NCBI GenBank assembly: GCA_943789475.1
Contig: CALSUG010000001.1
Coordinates: 111,926 to 175,925, forward strand
Source of the DNA: an uncultured Alphaproteobacteria bacterium
Lineage (GTDB): Bacteria; Pseudomonadota; Alphaproteobacteria; Micavibrionales; UBA1664
Direction: 5' to 3'
DNA length: 64,000 nucleotides
The position numbers and the translations under genes were made by a program. The notes beneath the pieces were generated by a model. It was not told the DNA's origin, ran no database searches, and saw nothing but the letters and a program-made list of their open reading frames with translations. Positions 17,814 to 27,309 of the stretch are shown here, one piece after another. Position 1 is the stretch's first letter, and the number at the start of each line of letters is the position of its first letter.

Positions 17814-18676
17814 AGAACATACGGTACTGGACTGAACACTTAACACTTCTGTCATTGCATGGTTTTTGTAAAATTTTACCGTGGAAAACAGCCTCAAATC
17901 TATTCGGGTGGATTGCTTGCACTATTGGTACACACATGGCAATGAACCGCAAGGCCGTACGCCACGTTCGTGCAGCTATGCAATGCGATCACGAAACAGC
18001 TAATCTAATTACCCGCAATCATTGGAATAATTTAGGTCGCGTTATGGCGGAATTCCCACACCTGAAAGATATTGCCGAATCTCATGTTGAATTTCGTGGT
18101 GAAGAACATCTTCGCGCTCTTAAAGATGACAATCAATGTGGCATTTTATTTGGCGCCCATATCGGAAATTGGGAAGTAATTCCCCACGCCTTACTTCACC
18201 ATTTTGATTTGGCAATGCACCCTGTCTATCGTGCACCCAACAACCCGATGGTCGATAAGAGATTACACAAATATAGATCTCCCGATGGTCGTCTTGTCCC
18301 CTATTCCAAATCTCGTAAAGGAATGGTTGGTATGGTTAAGGCATTAAAATCTGGCGAACATCTTGGCCTTCTTATCGATCAAAAATATAACGAAGGTGTC
18401 GACGCTCCATTTTTTGGCATGAGAGCACGTACAGGAACCGCCTTTATTGAATTATCACAAAAATACAAATGCCCACTTGTTCCTATACGATGCATACGTG
18501 AAGATAAAAAATTTATTATTGAGGCTTCTACCCCAATTCAAACACAAGATAGAGACACAATGGATGTACTCAATGATGCTCATACTATTTTAGAAGGATG
18601 GATCAAAGAAAACCCATCACAATGGTTGTGGGTTCACAAACGCTGGAAAGCAGAGGAATTAAGAAATGTCGCATAA
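17810..18676 (+). CDS. lpxL: Lipid A lauroyl/myristoyl acyltransferase
   Basis: 288 residues of the LpxL/HtrB family, which adds secondary acyl chains to KDO-lipid A. The catalytic HX4E motif is in FGAHIGNWEVIP; HPVYRAPNNPMVDKRLHKYR and LLIDQKYNEGVDAPFFG are family blocks. The C-terminal PSQWLWVHKRWK is typical. The start is a GTG overlapping the lpxK stop. Whether it works as LpxL, LpxM or another paralogue cannot be told from sequence alone. Confidence 0.85.
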   Translation: MKNIRYWTEHLTLLSLHGFCKILPWKTASNLFGWIACTIGTHMAMNRKAVRHVRAAMQCDHETANLITRNHWNNLGRVMAEFPHLKDIAESHVEFRGEEHLRALKDDNQCGILFGAHIGNWEVIPHALLHHFDLAMHPVYRAPNNPMVDKRLHKYRSPDGRLVPYSKSRKGMVGMVKALKSGEHLGLLIDQKYNEGVDAPFFGMRARTGTAFIELSQKYKCPLVPIRCIREDKKFIIEASTPIQTQDRDTMDVLNDAHTILEGWIKENPSQWLWVHKRWKAEELRNVA

Positions 18677-20009
18677 TTTTGACTACGATTATTTTGTTAT
18701 TGGTGCTGGATCAGGCGGGGTACGATCTGCACGTATAGCCGCATCACATGGCGCAAAGGTCGGTATTGCGGAAGGCCGTTTCATGGGAGGAACATGCGTC
18801 AATATTGGATGTGTTCCAAAAAAATTGATGGCCTATGCCGCGGATTATCATGCTCATTTCGAAGATGCTGCAGGATTTGGATGGTCAAAAGAAACGCCTT
18901 CATTTGATTGGTCAACACTCATCAAAAACAAAGATATCGAAATTAAACGATTGAATGGTATCTATAAAAACTTGCTCGGTAATGCTGACGTTACAATTCA
19001 TGGCGATTACGCATCATTCATTGATGAACACACATTGAAAATTGGTGATGAAACGATTACAGCCGATAAAATTCTCATCGCAACGGGTGGAACACCACGC
19101 CTACCAGACTTTGGCGGTGCAGAACACATGATCGTATCCGACGATGCGTTCTATCTTGAAAACTTGCCTGAGCATGTTGTCATTTATGGTGGTGGATATA
19201 TCGCGGTTGAGTTCGCACACATCTTCCATGGCCTGGGCGCAAAGGTTTCACTTATCTATCGTGGGGACATGTTCCTACGTGGATTTGATGATGATATTCG
19301 CGAACACCTCTATAAAGAAATGCAAAAACAAGGCGTCGAATTCCATTTCAACACAACGATTGAACATATTGAAAAATCACAACAACTCAATATCACCCTA
19401 TCCAACGGAAAAACAATCACAGCCGACGAAGCAATGGCGGCGATTGGCCGTGTGGCAAAAACAGATAACCTCAATCCATCAGCCGCGAATGTTGAATTAA
19501 ACGCCAATGGCACGATCAAAACGAATGATGGATACCAAACATCAACCGATAACATCTATGCCGTGGGTGATGTGACAGGTCGTGTTGAACTAACTCCTGT
19601 CGCGATTAAAGAGGGACACTGGTTGGCCGACACAATGTTTGGCAATATTGATCGCCCTGCCCCATCCTATGATAATATTCCAACGGCGGTGTTCTCACGG
19701 CCCAATATTGGAACGGTTGGCCTGAGCGAAGCACAAGCCCGCGCACAAGGTCATAATATCACCGTTTACAAATCGGATTTTAAACCCATGGTTCACACCC
19801 TATCCAAACGGGATGAACGCACATTCATAAAAATGATTGTCGATAATAAAACCGATAAAGTTTTAGGTATCCACATGGTTGGTTTGGATAGCCCCGAAAT
19901 GTTACAAGGGTTTGGCGTGGCGATTAAGGCCGGCGCGACAAAGGCCATATTTGATGAAACCATCGGCATTCACCCGACCAGCGCAGAAGAGCTGGTTACG
20001 ATGCGATAA
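18666..20009 (+). CDS. gor: Glutathione-disulfide reductase
   Basis: 447 residues, cytosolic FAD enzyme that regenerates glutathione with NADPH. FAD site VIGAGSGGVRSARIAA, redox disulfide GGTCVNIGCVPKKLM, nucleotide site VIYGGGYIAVEFAHIF, second FAD block IYAVGDVTG and the C-terminal catalytic His-Glu in IGIHPTSAEELVTMR are all present. It overlaps the acyltransferase gene by 11 bases and is followed by an intrinsic terminator. Confidence 0.93.
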   Translation: MSHNFDYDYFVIGAGSGGVRSARIAASHGAKVGIAEGRFMGGTCVNIGCVPKKLMAYAADYHAHFEDAAGFGWSKETPSFDWSTLIKNKDIEIKRLNGIYKNLLGNADVTIHGDYASFIDEHTLKIGDETITADKILIATGGTPRLPDFGGAEHMIVSDDAFYLENLPEHVVIYGGGYIAVEFAHIFHGLGAKVSLIYRGDMFLRGFDDDIREHLYKEMQKQGVEFHFNTTIEHIEKSQQLNITLSNGKTITADEAMAAIGRVAKTDNLNPSAANVELNANGTIKTNDGYQTSTDNIYAVGDVTGRVELTPVAIKEGHWLADTMFGNIDRPAPSYDNIPTAVFSRPNIGTVGLSEAQARAQGHNITVYKSDFKPMVHTLSKRDERTFIKMIVDNKTDKVLGIHMVGLDSPEMLQGFGVAIKAGATKAIFDETIGIHPTSAEELVTMR

Positions 20010-20032
20010 AACGACTTAATTAAGTCGTTTTT
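20008..20032 (+). terminator. Terminator after gor
   Basis: A 24-bp perfect palindrome made of 12-base arms (AAAACGACTTAA and its complement), starting in the gor stop codon and ending in a T run on the plus strand. Confidence 0.75.
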
Positions 20033-20128
20033 ATTCTTATAACCTATAGATTTTATTGATTCCGACTTAAACGACTTAGGTGTTTATTTTTATAAGCCTT
20101 CTGTACAATCCTTACTCACAAAATAATG

Positions 20129-20166
20129 GTTTTGTGGTATTCGATATAATCACTATACCACAAAAC
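20129..20166. repeat. 12-bp stem-loop between gor and rph
   Basis: GTTTTGTGGTAT pairs perfectly with ATACCACAAAAC across a 14-base loop. No T run follows on either strand, so it is not a standard terminator. It sits 20 bases past the rph stop and may protect that transcript's 3' end or be a protein site. Confidence 0.5.
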
Positions 20167-20185
20167 TTTCGTTCCCTGCCTAATT

Positions 20186-20899
20186 TTACAAAGCGCTTTT
20201 TTGAATTTCAGTCAATTCTGCACATCCTTTTTTCGCAAGAGACATTAACTCCATGAACTGCTCATCACTAAATGCGAACTCTTCGGCTGTGGCTTGCACT
20301 TCGACAATACCGCCCTTACCTGTCAGGACAAAATTGCTGTCGGCTTCGGCATTTGAATCTTCGATATAATCAAGATCAAGAACACTTTTGCCCTTGTAAA
20401 TTCCACATGAAATTGCGGCGATAGAATCAATGACGGGACTTTCGTTCAACAAACCAATTGTTTGCAAATGTTTAACCGCCAACATTAATGCGACATATGC
20501 ACCTGTAATCGACGCCGTGCGTGTACCACCATCAGCTTGAATAACATCACAATCAATTTTAACCTGACGTTCACCCAATTTATCCATATCAACAACGGCG
20601 CGCAGGGCACGACCGATAAGACGTTGAATTTCTTGTGTACGCCCAGATTGCTTTCCACGTGCCGCCTCGCGGTCCATACGGCTATGCGTTGAGCGGGGTA
20701 ACATGCCATATTCCGCCGTGACCCAACCTTTACCTGTTCCGCGCATCCAACCAGGTACTTTTTCCTCCACAGAGGCCGTACACAACACATGCGTATCACC
20801 ACATTTAATCATGCATGATCCTTCGGCGTGCTTTGTAACATTTGTTTCAATTGAAATTTCACGCATTTGGTCATTTGAACGGGATGATGGGCGAGACAT
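20186..20899 (-). CDS. rph: Ribonuclease PH
   Basis: 237 residues, the usual length. A phosphate-dependent 3' exoribonuclease that trims tRNA 3' ends. Signatures: [59 protein letters not shown] and [18 protein letters not shown]. It is divergent from grpE, a common alphaproteobacterial arrangement near heat-shock genes. Confidence 0.96.
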   Translation of the reverse strand: MSRPSSRSNDQMREISIETNVTKHAEGSCMIKCGDTHVLCTASVEEKVPGWMRGTGKGWVTAEYGMLPRSTHSRMDREAARGKQSGRTQEIQRLIGRALRAVVDMDKLGERQVKIDCDVIQADGGTRTASITGAYVALMLAVKHLQTIGLLNESPVIDSIAAISCGIYKGKSVLDLDYIEDSNAEADSNFVLTGKGGIVEVQATAEEFAFSDEQFMELMSLAKKGCAELTEIQKSAL

Positions 20900-21001
20900 A
20901 GATTATTCCTTTTTGTTTTTATTATTTTTGTCACCATACATAATCTTGCCAAATTCACAAAGCATGATTATATTCCGTAACAAAGATTAATCGAGGAATA
21001 G

Positions 21002-21610
21002 ATGATGACTGAAAACGCAGCCGAAAACCAAACACCAGAAAACGAAAACATGTCAGAAACTGACAATGTTGAAAACCTGAACACTGAAGAAGAACTTAAT
21101 CAAAATGCAGATGCACAATTAATCGCTAAATTGGAAAACGACTGTAACGACATGCGTGACAAAATGATGCGTGCATTGGCCGAGGCCGAAAACACACGCA
21201 AGCGCGGTGAAAAAATGCAAGAAGACACAAAGAAATACGCTGTGTCATCATTCGCAAAAGACATGTTAGACATCGCCGACAATTTACGCCGCGCATTAGA
21301 CGCGATTAGCGAAGATCAATTAGCCGATGAAACGGTTAAAACATTATATGACGGTGTGGCCGCGACAGAACGTGTGATGTTGTCCAATTTTGAGAAACAA
21401 GGCATTAAAAAAATTGAACCCACCGAAGGAAAATTTGACCCTAATTTCCACGAAGTAATGTTTGAGGCAGAAACACCAGGTAAACAGGCTGGTGAAATTA
21501 TACAATTACTAGAAGCAGGATACGTTCTTAACGATCGCCTCTTACGCCCTGCGCGTGTTGGCGTTGCTAAGGCTGGTACAACAGAACACAAAGTTGATAC
21601 ACAGGCATAA
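21002..21610 (+). CDS. grpE: Nucleotide exchange factor GrpE
   Basis: 202 residues. It releases ADP from DnaK. A long acidic N-terminal coiled-coil (to about residue 100) precedes the beta-wing with GVAATERVMLSNFEKQGIKKIEP, KFDPNFHEVMFE and VLNDRLLRPARVGVAK. GAGGAATAG precedes tandem ATGs. Its stop overlaps the next start (TAATG). dnaK and dnaJ are 1.3 kb downstream, with two other genes between. Confidence 0.95.
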   Translation: MMTENAAENQTPENENMSETDNVENLNTEEELNQNADAQLIAKLENDCNDMRDKMMRALAEAENTRKRGEKMQEDTKKYAVSSFAKDMLDIADNLRRALDAISEDQLADETVKTLYDGVAATERVMLSNFEKQGIKKIEPTEGKFDPNFHEVMFEAETPGKQAGEIIQLLEAGYVLNDRLLRPARVGVAKAGTTEHKVDTQA

Positions 21611-22116
21611 TGATACATAACACATTCAGCGATAAACATGATGATACATTAACATCCCTCGTCGCTGAACTAGTTTCACATTTAGAAGAATTTCATCCCG
21701 ACTGCTGGGATGAAATACAATCTCGCACAAACACTTTATTTAAAAGGAAGTTGAACACAGATTTTGCACTATCTATAGTAAATCTTTTCAATCCCCTAGC
21801 CCTATTAAAAAAACATAAGTTTCCAAAATGTCGCCCAGAGGATTACTGGATGAATGCACAAAGGAATTCCATTCGTGAATTCATTGATCAACAAAACGTT
21901 TCCATTGAAAGTTACGAATTCACAGATAAAGAAAAAATATTTCTTGGTTATAAAACATGCGACATTATTCACCTCACTCAACAACAGGAACGAACGATGA
22001 AAGATAAACTAACTAATATTTTTTACGGAGCCATTGCGCCAATCATTTTTCATACAAGCCGCACAAGCTATCCTAGGGATCATGTCAGAACAAGAACAGT
22101 TCGTTTTTGGTTTTAA
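21610..22116 (+). CDS. Hypothetical protein coupled to grpE
   Basis: 168 residues, soluble, rich in Phe/His/Asp; no family was recognised. It starts on the grpE stop codon, so it is translated with grpE. No membrane segment or signal. The C-terminus is basic (HTSRTSYPRDHVRTRTVRFWF). Function unknown. Confidence 0.5.
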   Translation: MIHNTFSDKHDDTLTSLVAELVSHLEEFHPDCWDEIQSRTNTLFKRKLNTDFALSIVNLFNPLALLKKHKFPKCRPEDYWMNAQRNSIREFIDQQNVSIESYEFTDKEKIFLGYKTCDIIHLTQQQERTMKDKLTNIFYGAIAPIIFHTSRTSYPRDHVRTRTVRFWF

Positions 22117-22184
22117 CCAACGCCATAACATCGCCTTAATATATAAGTATCCTTTTAAAATAATAAATTAAAAGGATATTTTTT

Positions 22185-22820
22185 ATGCGTTCGATTTTCA
22201 AATTTTTAGGAATATCAATGGTGATTATGATGGCAACGACTTCTTCATTTGCAAAAGGAAAAACAGCAACGGCAACACTGGCCGGCGGATGTTTTTGGTG
22301 TATCGAAACAGATTTTGAAAAACTCGATGGTATCATTGATGCCGTATCTGGATACGCGGGTGGTGATCGCCCTGCCCCAACATATCAAAATTACAACAAA
22401 TTATCGGGTGGGTACAAAACACCACATATAGAGGTGATTCAGGTAACCTATGATACAGAAAAATTATCCTATAAAGATATCCTTGAATATCACATGCGCC
22501 ATATCGACCCAACGGACGGTGACGGACAATTTTGTGACCGTGGCGCAGGGTACCGCCCCGCCGTGTTTGTAAAAAATGACGAGGAACGTAAAATCGCAAT
22601 GCGCGTGAACGCAGAAACAGCCGACATTTTAGGAAAACCAGTTAATGTAGACATCGTTGACGATGCACCGTTCACCGCCGCAGAAGATTATCATCAAGAT
22701 TATTCAAAGAAGAATCCTGTGCGTTATAAATTCTATCGCTGGAATTGTGGACGCGACCAAACCGTTGCAAAAGTATGGGGTAAAGACGTCCCTCAAAAAT
22801 CATTGACAACAAACAAATAA
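22185..22820 (+). CDS. msrA: Periplasmic peptide methionine sulfoxide reductase MsrA
   Basis: 211 residues. A signal peptide (1-23) places it in the periplasm, unlike cytosolic MsrA. The catalytic motif GGCFWCIETDFEKLDG is followed by SGYAGG, HIEVIQVTYD, DGDGQFCDRGAGYRPAVF and AAEDYHQDY. A C-terminal Cys (YRWNCGRD) can act as resolving residue. It repairs S-methionine sulfoxide in envelope proteins. AAAGGAT lies upstream of the ATG. Confidence 0.93.
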   Translation: MRSIFKFLGISMVIMMATTSSFAKGKTATATLAGGCFWCIETDFEKLDGIIDAVSGYAGGDRPAPTYQNYNKLSGGYKTPHIEVIQVTYDTEKLSYKDILEYHMRHIDPTDGDGQFCDRGAGYRPAVFVKNDEERKIAMRVNAETADILGKPVNVDIVDDAPFTAAEDYHQDYSKKNPVRYKFYRWNCGRDQTVAKVWGKDVPQKSLTTNK

Positions 22821-22854
22821 AGGAATATATTCTTATTATAAGATTATTGATTTT

Positions 22855-22898
22855 AGGCGCCATTGGGCTTAAAACAATATCCTATATATGAGGCGCCT
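22855..22898 (+). promoter_or_regulatory. Stem-loop upstream of dnaK
   Basis: AGGCGCC and GGCGCCT form a 7-bp stem around a 30-base loop, 56 bases before the dnaK start. It could be msrA's 3' structure or lie in a dnaK leader. A clear heat-shock sigma promoter was not found by eye. Confidence 0.3.
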
Positions 22899-22953
22899 CT
22901 GTTGAGGGCTTCGAAACATGTAAAACTTGCTTATATTATAAGGAGAAAAAACT

Positions 22954-24882
22954 ATGAGTAAAATTATCGGAATTGATTTAGGAACAACAAACTCTTGTGT
23001 ATCCGTAATGGATGGTGACAAGGCCAGCGTTATTGAAAATGCAGAAGGCGCACGCACAACACCATCATATGTTGCGTTCACAGAAGGTGAAGAGCGAATC
23101 GCAGGGATGCCCGCAAAACGCCAGGCGGTTACAAACCCTGAAAAAACATTATATGGTATTAAACGTTTAATCGGTCGTCAGTTTGATGATGCCGAAGTTC
23201 AAAAAATGGCAAAAAATGCACCATTCAAAATCGTTAAGGCGAAAAATGGTGATGCATGGGTTGAGATCGATGGTGACACATTCTCACCTTCACAAATTTC
23301 CGCGATCATTTTGAAAAAAATGAAGGAAACTGCCGAGGCACATTTAGGTTCAAAGGTAACAAAGGCCGTTATTACGGTTCCTGCGTACTTTAACGACTCA
23401 CAACGTCAGGCAACAAAAGATGCGGGTAAAATCGCTGGTTTAGAAGTTGAACGTATTATCAACGAACCAACAGCAGCGGCATTGGCCTATGGCTTGGATA
23501 AAAACACAGATACAACAATCGCGGTTTATGACCTTGGTGGTGGTACATTTGATGTTTCTATCCTCGACATTTCAGATGGTGTTTTTGAAGTAAAGGCAAC
23601 AAATGGTGATACATTCCTTGGTGGTGAAGATTTTGATGAACGCATCATTGATTTCTTGGCTGATGAATTCAAAAAGGAACAATCTGTTGACCTTCGTGAA
23701 GACAAAATGGCTCTTCAACGTTTGAAAGAAGCGGCAGAAAAAGCAAAGATTGAACTTTCTTCTACAACTTCAACAGAAGTGAACCTGCCATTTATTACAG
23801 CAGATGCATCAGGCCCTAAACATTTGAACATCAAATTAAGCCGTGCAAAATTAGAATCACTTGTTGAAGATTTGATCAAACGTTCAATCGAACCAATGAA
23901 AGCCGCATTAAAAGACGCAGGTTTAAAAGCCGCCGAAATTGATGATGTTGTCATGGTTGGTGGTATGACACGTATGCCAAAAGTTATCGAAGCGGTAAAA
24001 GACTTCTTTGGTAAAGAACCACATAAAGGTGTGAACCCTGATGAAGTTGTTGCCAACGGTGCGTCAATTCAAGGTGGTGTTTTACAAGGTGATGTTAAAG
24101 ATGTTCTTCTTTTGGATGTGACGCCATTATCACTTGGTATCGAAACATTGGGTGGTGTGTTCACACGTATGATCGACCGTAACACAACAATTCCAACGAA
24201 AAAATCTCAGGTTTATTCAACAGCAGAAGACAACCAAAACGCCGTGACAATTCGTGTTGCCCAAGGGGAACGTGAAATGGCCGCGGATAACAAAAACCTT
24301 GGTCAATTTGACCTTGTTGGTATTCCACCTGCACCACGTGGTGTTCCACAAATCGAGGTAACATTTGATATTGATGCCAACGGTATTGTTTCTGTTTCTG
24401 CGAAAGATCAAGCAACAGGCAAAGAGCAACAAATCCAAATCCAAGCAAGTGGTGGATTGTCCGATGCGGATATCGACCAAATGGTAAAGGATGCGGAAGC
24501 AAACGCCGAAGCAGATAAAGAAAAACGTGAAGGTGTTGAAGCTCGTAACCAAGCCGAATCAATGGTCAATTCAACTGAAAAATCATTAGAAGAATTTGGT
24601 GATGACGTTGAAGCCGCAGATAAAGAAGCGATTGAAACGGCAATTGCCGAAACAAAAGCTCTTCTTGAAAAAGAAGATGCAACGTCTGAAGAGCTAACAG
24701 AAAGCACAAATGCGTTGGCTCAGGCTTCAATGAAACTTGGTGAAATGGCATACCGTAAGGCACAAGAAGAAGCCGCGGCAAACGGTGAAACACCAGAAGG
24801 TGAAACAGGCGACGAAACAAAAGCATCAGAAGATGATGTTGTTGATGCCGATTTTACCGAAGTTGAAGACGATAAAAAATAG
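22954..24882 (+). CDS. dnaK: Hsp70 chaperone DnaK
   Basis: 642 residues, full length. The ATPase domain has [48 protein letters not shown] and GGMTRMPKV. The linker is [19 protein letters not shown], followed by the substrate-binding domain and lid, with the acidic end [20 protein letters not shown] lies 7 bases before the ATG. It works with GrpE and the DnaJ encoded nearby. Confidence 0.98.
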   Translation: MSKIIGIDLGTTNSCVSVMDGDKASVIENAEGARTTPSYVAFTEGEERIAGMPAKRQAVTNPEKTLYGIKRLIGRQFDDAEVQKMAKNAPFKIVKAKNGDAWVEIDGDTFSPSQISAIILKKMKETAEAHLGSKVTKAVITVPAYFNDSQRQATKDAGKIAGLEVERIINEPTAAALAYGLDKNTDTTIAVYDLGGGTFDVSILDISDGVFEVKATNGDTFLGGEDFDERIIDFLADEFKKEQSVDLREDKMALQRLKEAAEKAKIELSSTTSTEVNLPFITADASGPKHLNIKLSRAKLESLVEDLIKRSIEPMKAALKDAGLKAAEIDDVVMVGGMTRMPKVIEAVKDFFGKEPHKGVNPDEVVANGASIQGGVLQGDVKDVLLLDVTPLSLGIETLGGVFTRMIDRNTTIPTKKSQVYSTAEDNQNAVTIRVAQGEREMAADNKNLGQFDLVGIPPAPRGVPQIEVTFDIDANGIVSVSAKDQATGKEQQIQIQASGGLSDADIDQMVKDAEANAEADKEKREGVEARNQAESMVNSTEKSLEEFGDDVEAADKEAIETAIAETKALLEKEDATSEELTESTNALAQASMKLGEMAYRKAQEEAAANGETPEGETGDETKASEDDVVDADFTEVEDDKK

Positions 24883-24906
24883 ATACAGATTTTTTCTGTA
24901 TAACTT

Positions 24907-24936
24907 TTCAAGGTGTATTCCATAATACACCTTGAA
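24907..24936. repeat. 13-bp perfect hairpin after dnaK
   Basis: TTCAAGGTGTATT pairs with AATACACCTTGAA around the loop CCAT. No T run follows, so it may stabilise the dnaK 3' end or lower read-through into the J-domain and dnaJ genes. Confidence 0.65.
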
Positions 24937-24953
24937 TCGCCTACTAAGGATAT

Positions 24954-25292
24954 ATGTTGATGAAAAAATCTTTGACCAGTTACGATATTTTAAATATTAC
25001 CCCTCAATCATCTCAAAAAGATGTTGAAACGGCGTATCGTAAATTGGCCATGGCATGGCATCCCGATCGTCACGCACATAATGGAAAAGCATCAATTGCC
25101 AATCGCAATTTCAAACTTTTGCAACAAGCGTACGAAAATGTAAAAACACCTGATGCAAGGTCACGATACAATCATCAATTATCCGTACAAAAACGTTCAA
25201 TCATTATAAACCAAAACAAGGTTATGAATGACAATCGTCCACTACGATCCTTTATGCAGGCACTTGATAATCTATTTGGCGCGTCCAAATAA
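24954..25292 (+). CDS. Short J-domain protein
   Basis: 112 residues. Residues 6-72 are a J domain: SYDILNITPQSSQKDVETAYRKLAMAWHPDRH with the HPD tripeptide needed to stimulate DnaK ATPase. There is no Gly/Phe or zinc-finger region. The C-terminal 40 residues (RSFMQALDNLFGA) may bind a client. It sits between dnaK and dnaJ, an extra co-chaperone in the operon. Confidence 0.8.
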   Translation: MLMKKSLTSYDILNITPQSSQKDVETAYRKLAMAWHPDRHAHNGKASIANRNFKLLQQAYENVKTPDARSRYNHQLSVQKRSIIINQNKVMNDNRPLRSFMQALDNLFGASK

Positions 25293-25312
25293 AAAGTGGA
25301 GAATGAATAAAA

Positions 25313-26476
25313 ATGTCTGACGATTACTACGATATTCTTGGTGCAAAAAAAGGCGCCAGCGCAGATGAACTGAAAAAAGCTTATCGCAAGAAGGCAATGA
25401 AATATCACCCTGACACCAACAAGGATTCAGGCGCAGAAGCGAAATTTAAAGAAATCAATGAAGCCTATGACGTTTTAAAAGACGATCAAAAACGTGCCGC
25501 GTACGATGCTTATGGCAAGGATGCCTTTAAAGGTGGTATGGGTGGCGGCGCAGGTCGTGGTGGTTTTTCCGATTTTGGATTTGGTACAGGCGGTCAAGGC
25601 GCAGGTTTTTCGGACATATTCGAAGAAATGTTCGGTGATATGATGGGCGGCCGTGGTCGTGGCGGTGGACAACAACGTGGTGGTGCCGCGCGCGGAAATG
25701 ATTTGCAATATTCAATGGATATTTCATTGGATGAAGCCTTTAAAGGCGCGGAAAAAACAATCCGCATTCCAACATGGGAATCATGCGGTACATGTAAAGG
25801 AGACGGTGCGAAACCAGGAACAAAACCACAAACATGTGGTTCATGTAATGGCGCGGGTCGCGTTCGCGCACAACAGGGTTTCTTTACCGTTGAACGCGTT
25901 TGTCCAACATGTAGTGGCGCCGGTGAAACCATCAAAGATAAATGTGGTTCATGTTCTGGTGAAGGTCGCATGCGCACATCAAAAACATTAAAGGTCAATA
26001 TCCCAGCAGGGATAGAAGATGGTCGTCGCATTCGCCTAAACAATGAAGGTGAAGCAGGATTAAAAGGTGGCCCATCCGGCGATTTGTATGTTTTGGTAAG
26101 TATCAAATCACATAAATTTTATCAACGCGAAGGATCAAACCTTTATTGCCGCGTTCCCGTTGCAATGACAGATGCTGCGTTGGGTGGATCGGTTAACGTA
26201 CCTACAATAGAAGGTGGTAAGGCCGAGGTTAAAATACCCGCAGGAACACAAACAGGACAACAGTTCCGCTTAAAAGGTAAAGGAATGAGCGTTCTGCATT
26301 CTTCATCACGTGGTGATGCCTATATCGAAATTTTTGTTGAAACACCTGTAAATTTATCGAGTAAGCAAAAAGATGTTTTGAAAGGTTTTGGTGGTAAAGA
26401 TCCGTCCAAAAACTCACCTGAATCATCTGGATTTTTGAATAAAGTTAAAGAATTTTGGGAAGATCTAACTGATTAA
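25313..26476 (+). CDS. dnaJ: Chaperone DnaJ
   Basis: 387 residues, full length. J domain with KYHPDTNK, Gly/Phe-rich linker (about 75-130), four CxxCxGxG zinc repeats ([32 protein letters not shown]), then the two C-terminal substrate domains. It delivers unfolded clients to DnaK. It starts 20 bases after the short J-domain gene. Confidence 0.98.
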   Translation: MSDDYYDILGAKKGASADELKKAYRKKAMKYHPDTNKDSGAEAKFKEINEAYDVLKDDQKRAAYDAYGKDAFKGGMGGGAGRGGFSDFGFGTGGQGAGFSDIFEEMFGDMMGGRGRGGGQQRGGAARGNDLQYSMDISLDEAFKGAEKTIRIPTWESCGTCKGDGAKPGTKPQTCGSCNGAGRVRAQQGFFTVERVCPTCSGAGETIKDKCGSCSGEGRMRTSKTLKVNIPAGIEDGRRIRLNNEGEAGLKGGPSGDLYVLVSIKSHKFYQREGSNLYCRVPVAMTDAALGGSVNVPTIEGGKAEVKIPAGTQTGQQFRLKGKGMSVLHSSSRGDAYIEIFVETPVNLSSKQKDVLKGFGGKDPSKNSPESSGFLNKVKEFWEDLTD

Positions 26477-26488
26477 AGCCATATTATT

Positions 26489-26884
26489 CTAAGGAAAAAG
26501 AGTAACGACAGTTGCCTGCATGTCAGGTGACTGTTCTTGAATGTTACGAACCTTCGTTGAGTTCAGATACGTAACGCCATGGCCATCAGGATCTATATCA
26601 CCCAACATTTTTTCCATGTTGGTTTGAAATTTAATTATATCGCCTTTATTGAGAGAATTAACAAAAGAATCCTCTTTTAAACTATCTTTACCAACTGCAA
26701 TACCAGATATATCCGAGAGGTCATGATGTGCCCCCTGCCCTGAAATCGTTCCAACAATTACAACGCATCTACTTCGTGGGGATATATATTGAATATCATC
26801 AACAGTAATGCGAAGCCATCGATTTCCCTTTGAGGCAAATCTATCAGCTAGTTTCACAATATCTGTTTCGTCTTTTTCACTCAT
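26489..26884 (-). CDS. Hypothetical protein
   Basis: 131 residues, soluble. It has beta-strand-rich segments (RCVVIVGTISGQG and GDIIKFQTNMEKM). No family recognised. The ATG overlaps the stop of the upstream 110-residue gene, so the two form a coupled pair. It is convergent with dnaJ. Confidence 0.55.
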   Translation of the reverse strand: MSEKDETDIVKLADRFASKGNRWLRITVDDIQYISPRSRCVVIVGTISGQGAHHDLSDISGIAVGKDSLKEDSFVNSLNKGDIIKFQTNMEKMLGDIDPDGHGVTYLNSTKVRNIQEQSPDMQATVVTLFP

Positions 26885-27213
26885 AAAGAATTCACTCTCT
26901 GTCTTAATGGGTGTTCATGTAACTCACCTCCTAATTTTTCAATATACGAAACAATTCTATGGGGTGTTTTACCGCTCATTAATCCAACCAATTCACTTGT
27001 AAGCCTTAATCGAACCATATCCCCTTGTAGAAAATGAACATCAGAATACTTACTAAGCGGAACCGCTACTGTCATGATAGTTTCACTTGAATTTGGTTTT
27101 GCCAATTTCAAAAACATATAATCTTGTATATTGGCCACACAATTTACACGATAATCTTGTAATGCTCTTGCTCGTGCCCTAAACAATGCCTTTACATTAA
27201 TAACCTGTCCCAT
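26881..27213 (-). CDS. Hypothetical protein, partner of the preceding gene
   Basis: 110 residues from the ATG with AAAAAGG before it. Basic N-terminal part (INVKALFRARARALQDYRVNCVANIQD) and a segment (FLQGDMVRLRLTSELVG) that resembles the partner's GDIIKFQTN segment, so the two may be distant relatives. Function unknown. It is divergent from the IMP dehydrogenase gene. Confidence 0.55.
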   Translation of the reverse strand: MGQVINVKALFRARARALQDYRVNCVANIQDYMFLKLAKPNSSETIMTVAVPLSKYSDVHFLQGDMVRLRLTSELVGLMSGKTPHRIVSYIEKLGGELHEHPLRQRVNSL

Positions 27214-27275
27214 ATTCAACCTTTTTATTTTTAATGTACGGTAAAAAAATATGACAATTCAATGTTTTTATTATA

Positions 27276-27302
27276 TTGATTTTTTTTGTGTGCTTGTATA
27301 GT
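27276..27302 (+). promoter_or_regulatory. Promoter of guaB, possible leaderless transcript
   Basis: TTGATT and TATAGT are separated by 15 bases. The -10 box ends 7 bases before the ATG at 27310, so transcription should begin at or next to the start codon. No ribosome site precedes that ATG, which fits a leaderless message. Confidence 0.45.
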
Positions 27303-27309
27303 TTACATC

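Noticed and set aside
25594..26106. Minus-strand gene opposite dnaJ
   Set aside because: Its sequence is low-complexity Pro/Arg and is fully explained as the shadow of the dnaJ Gly and Cys repeats.
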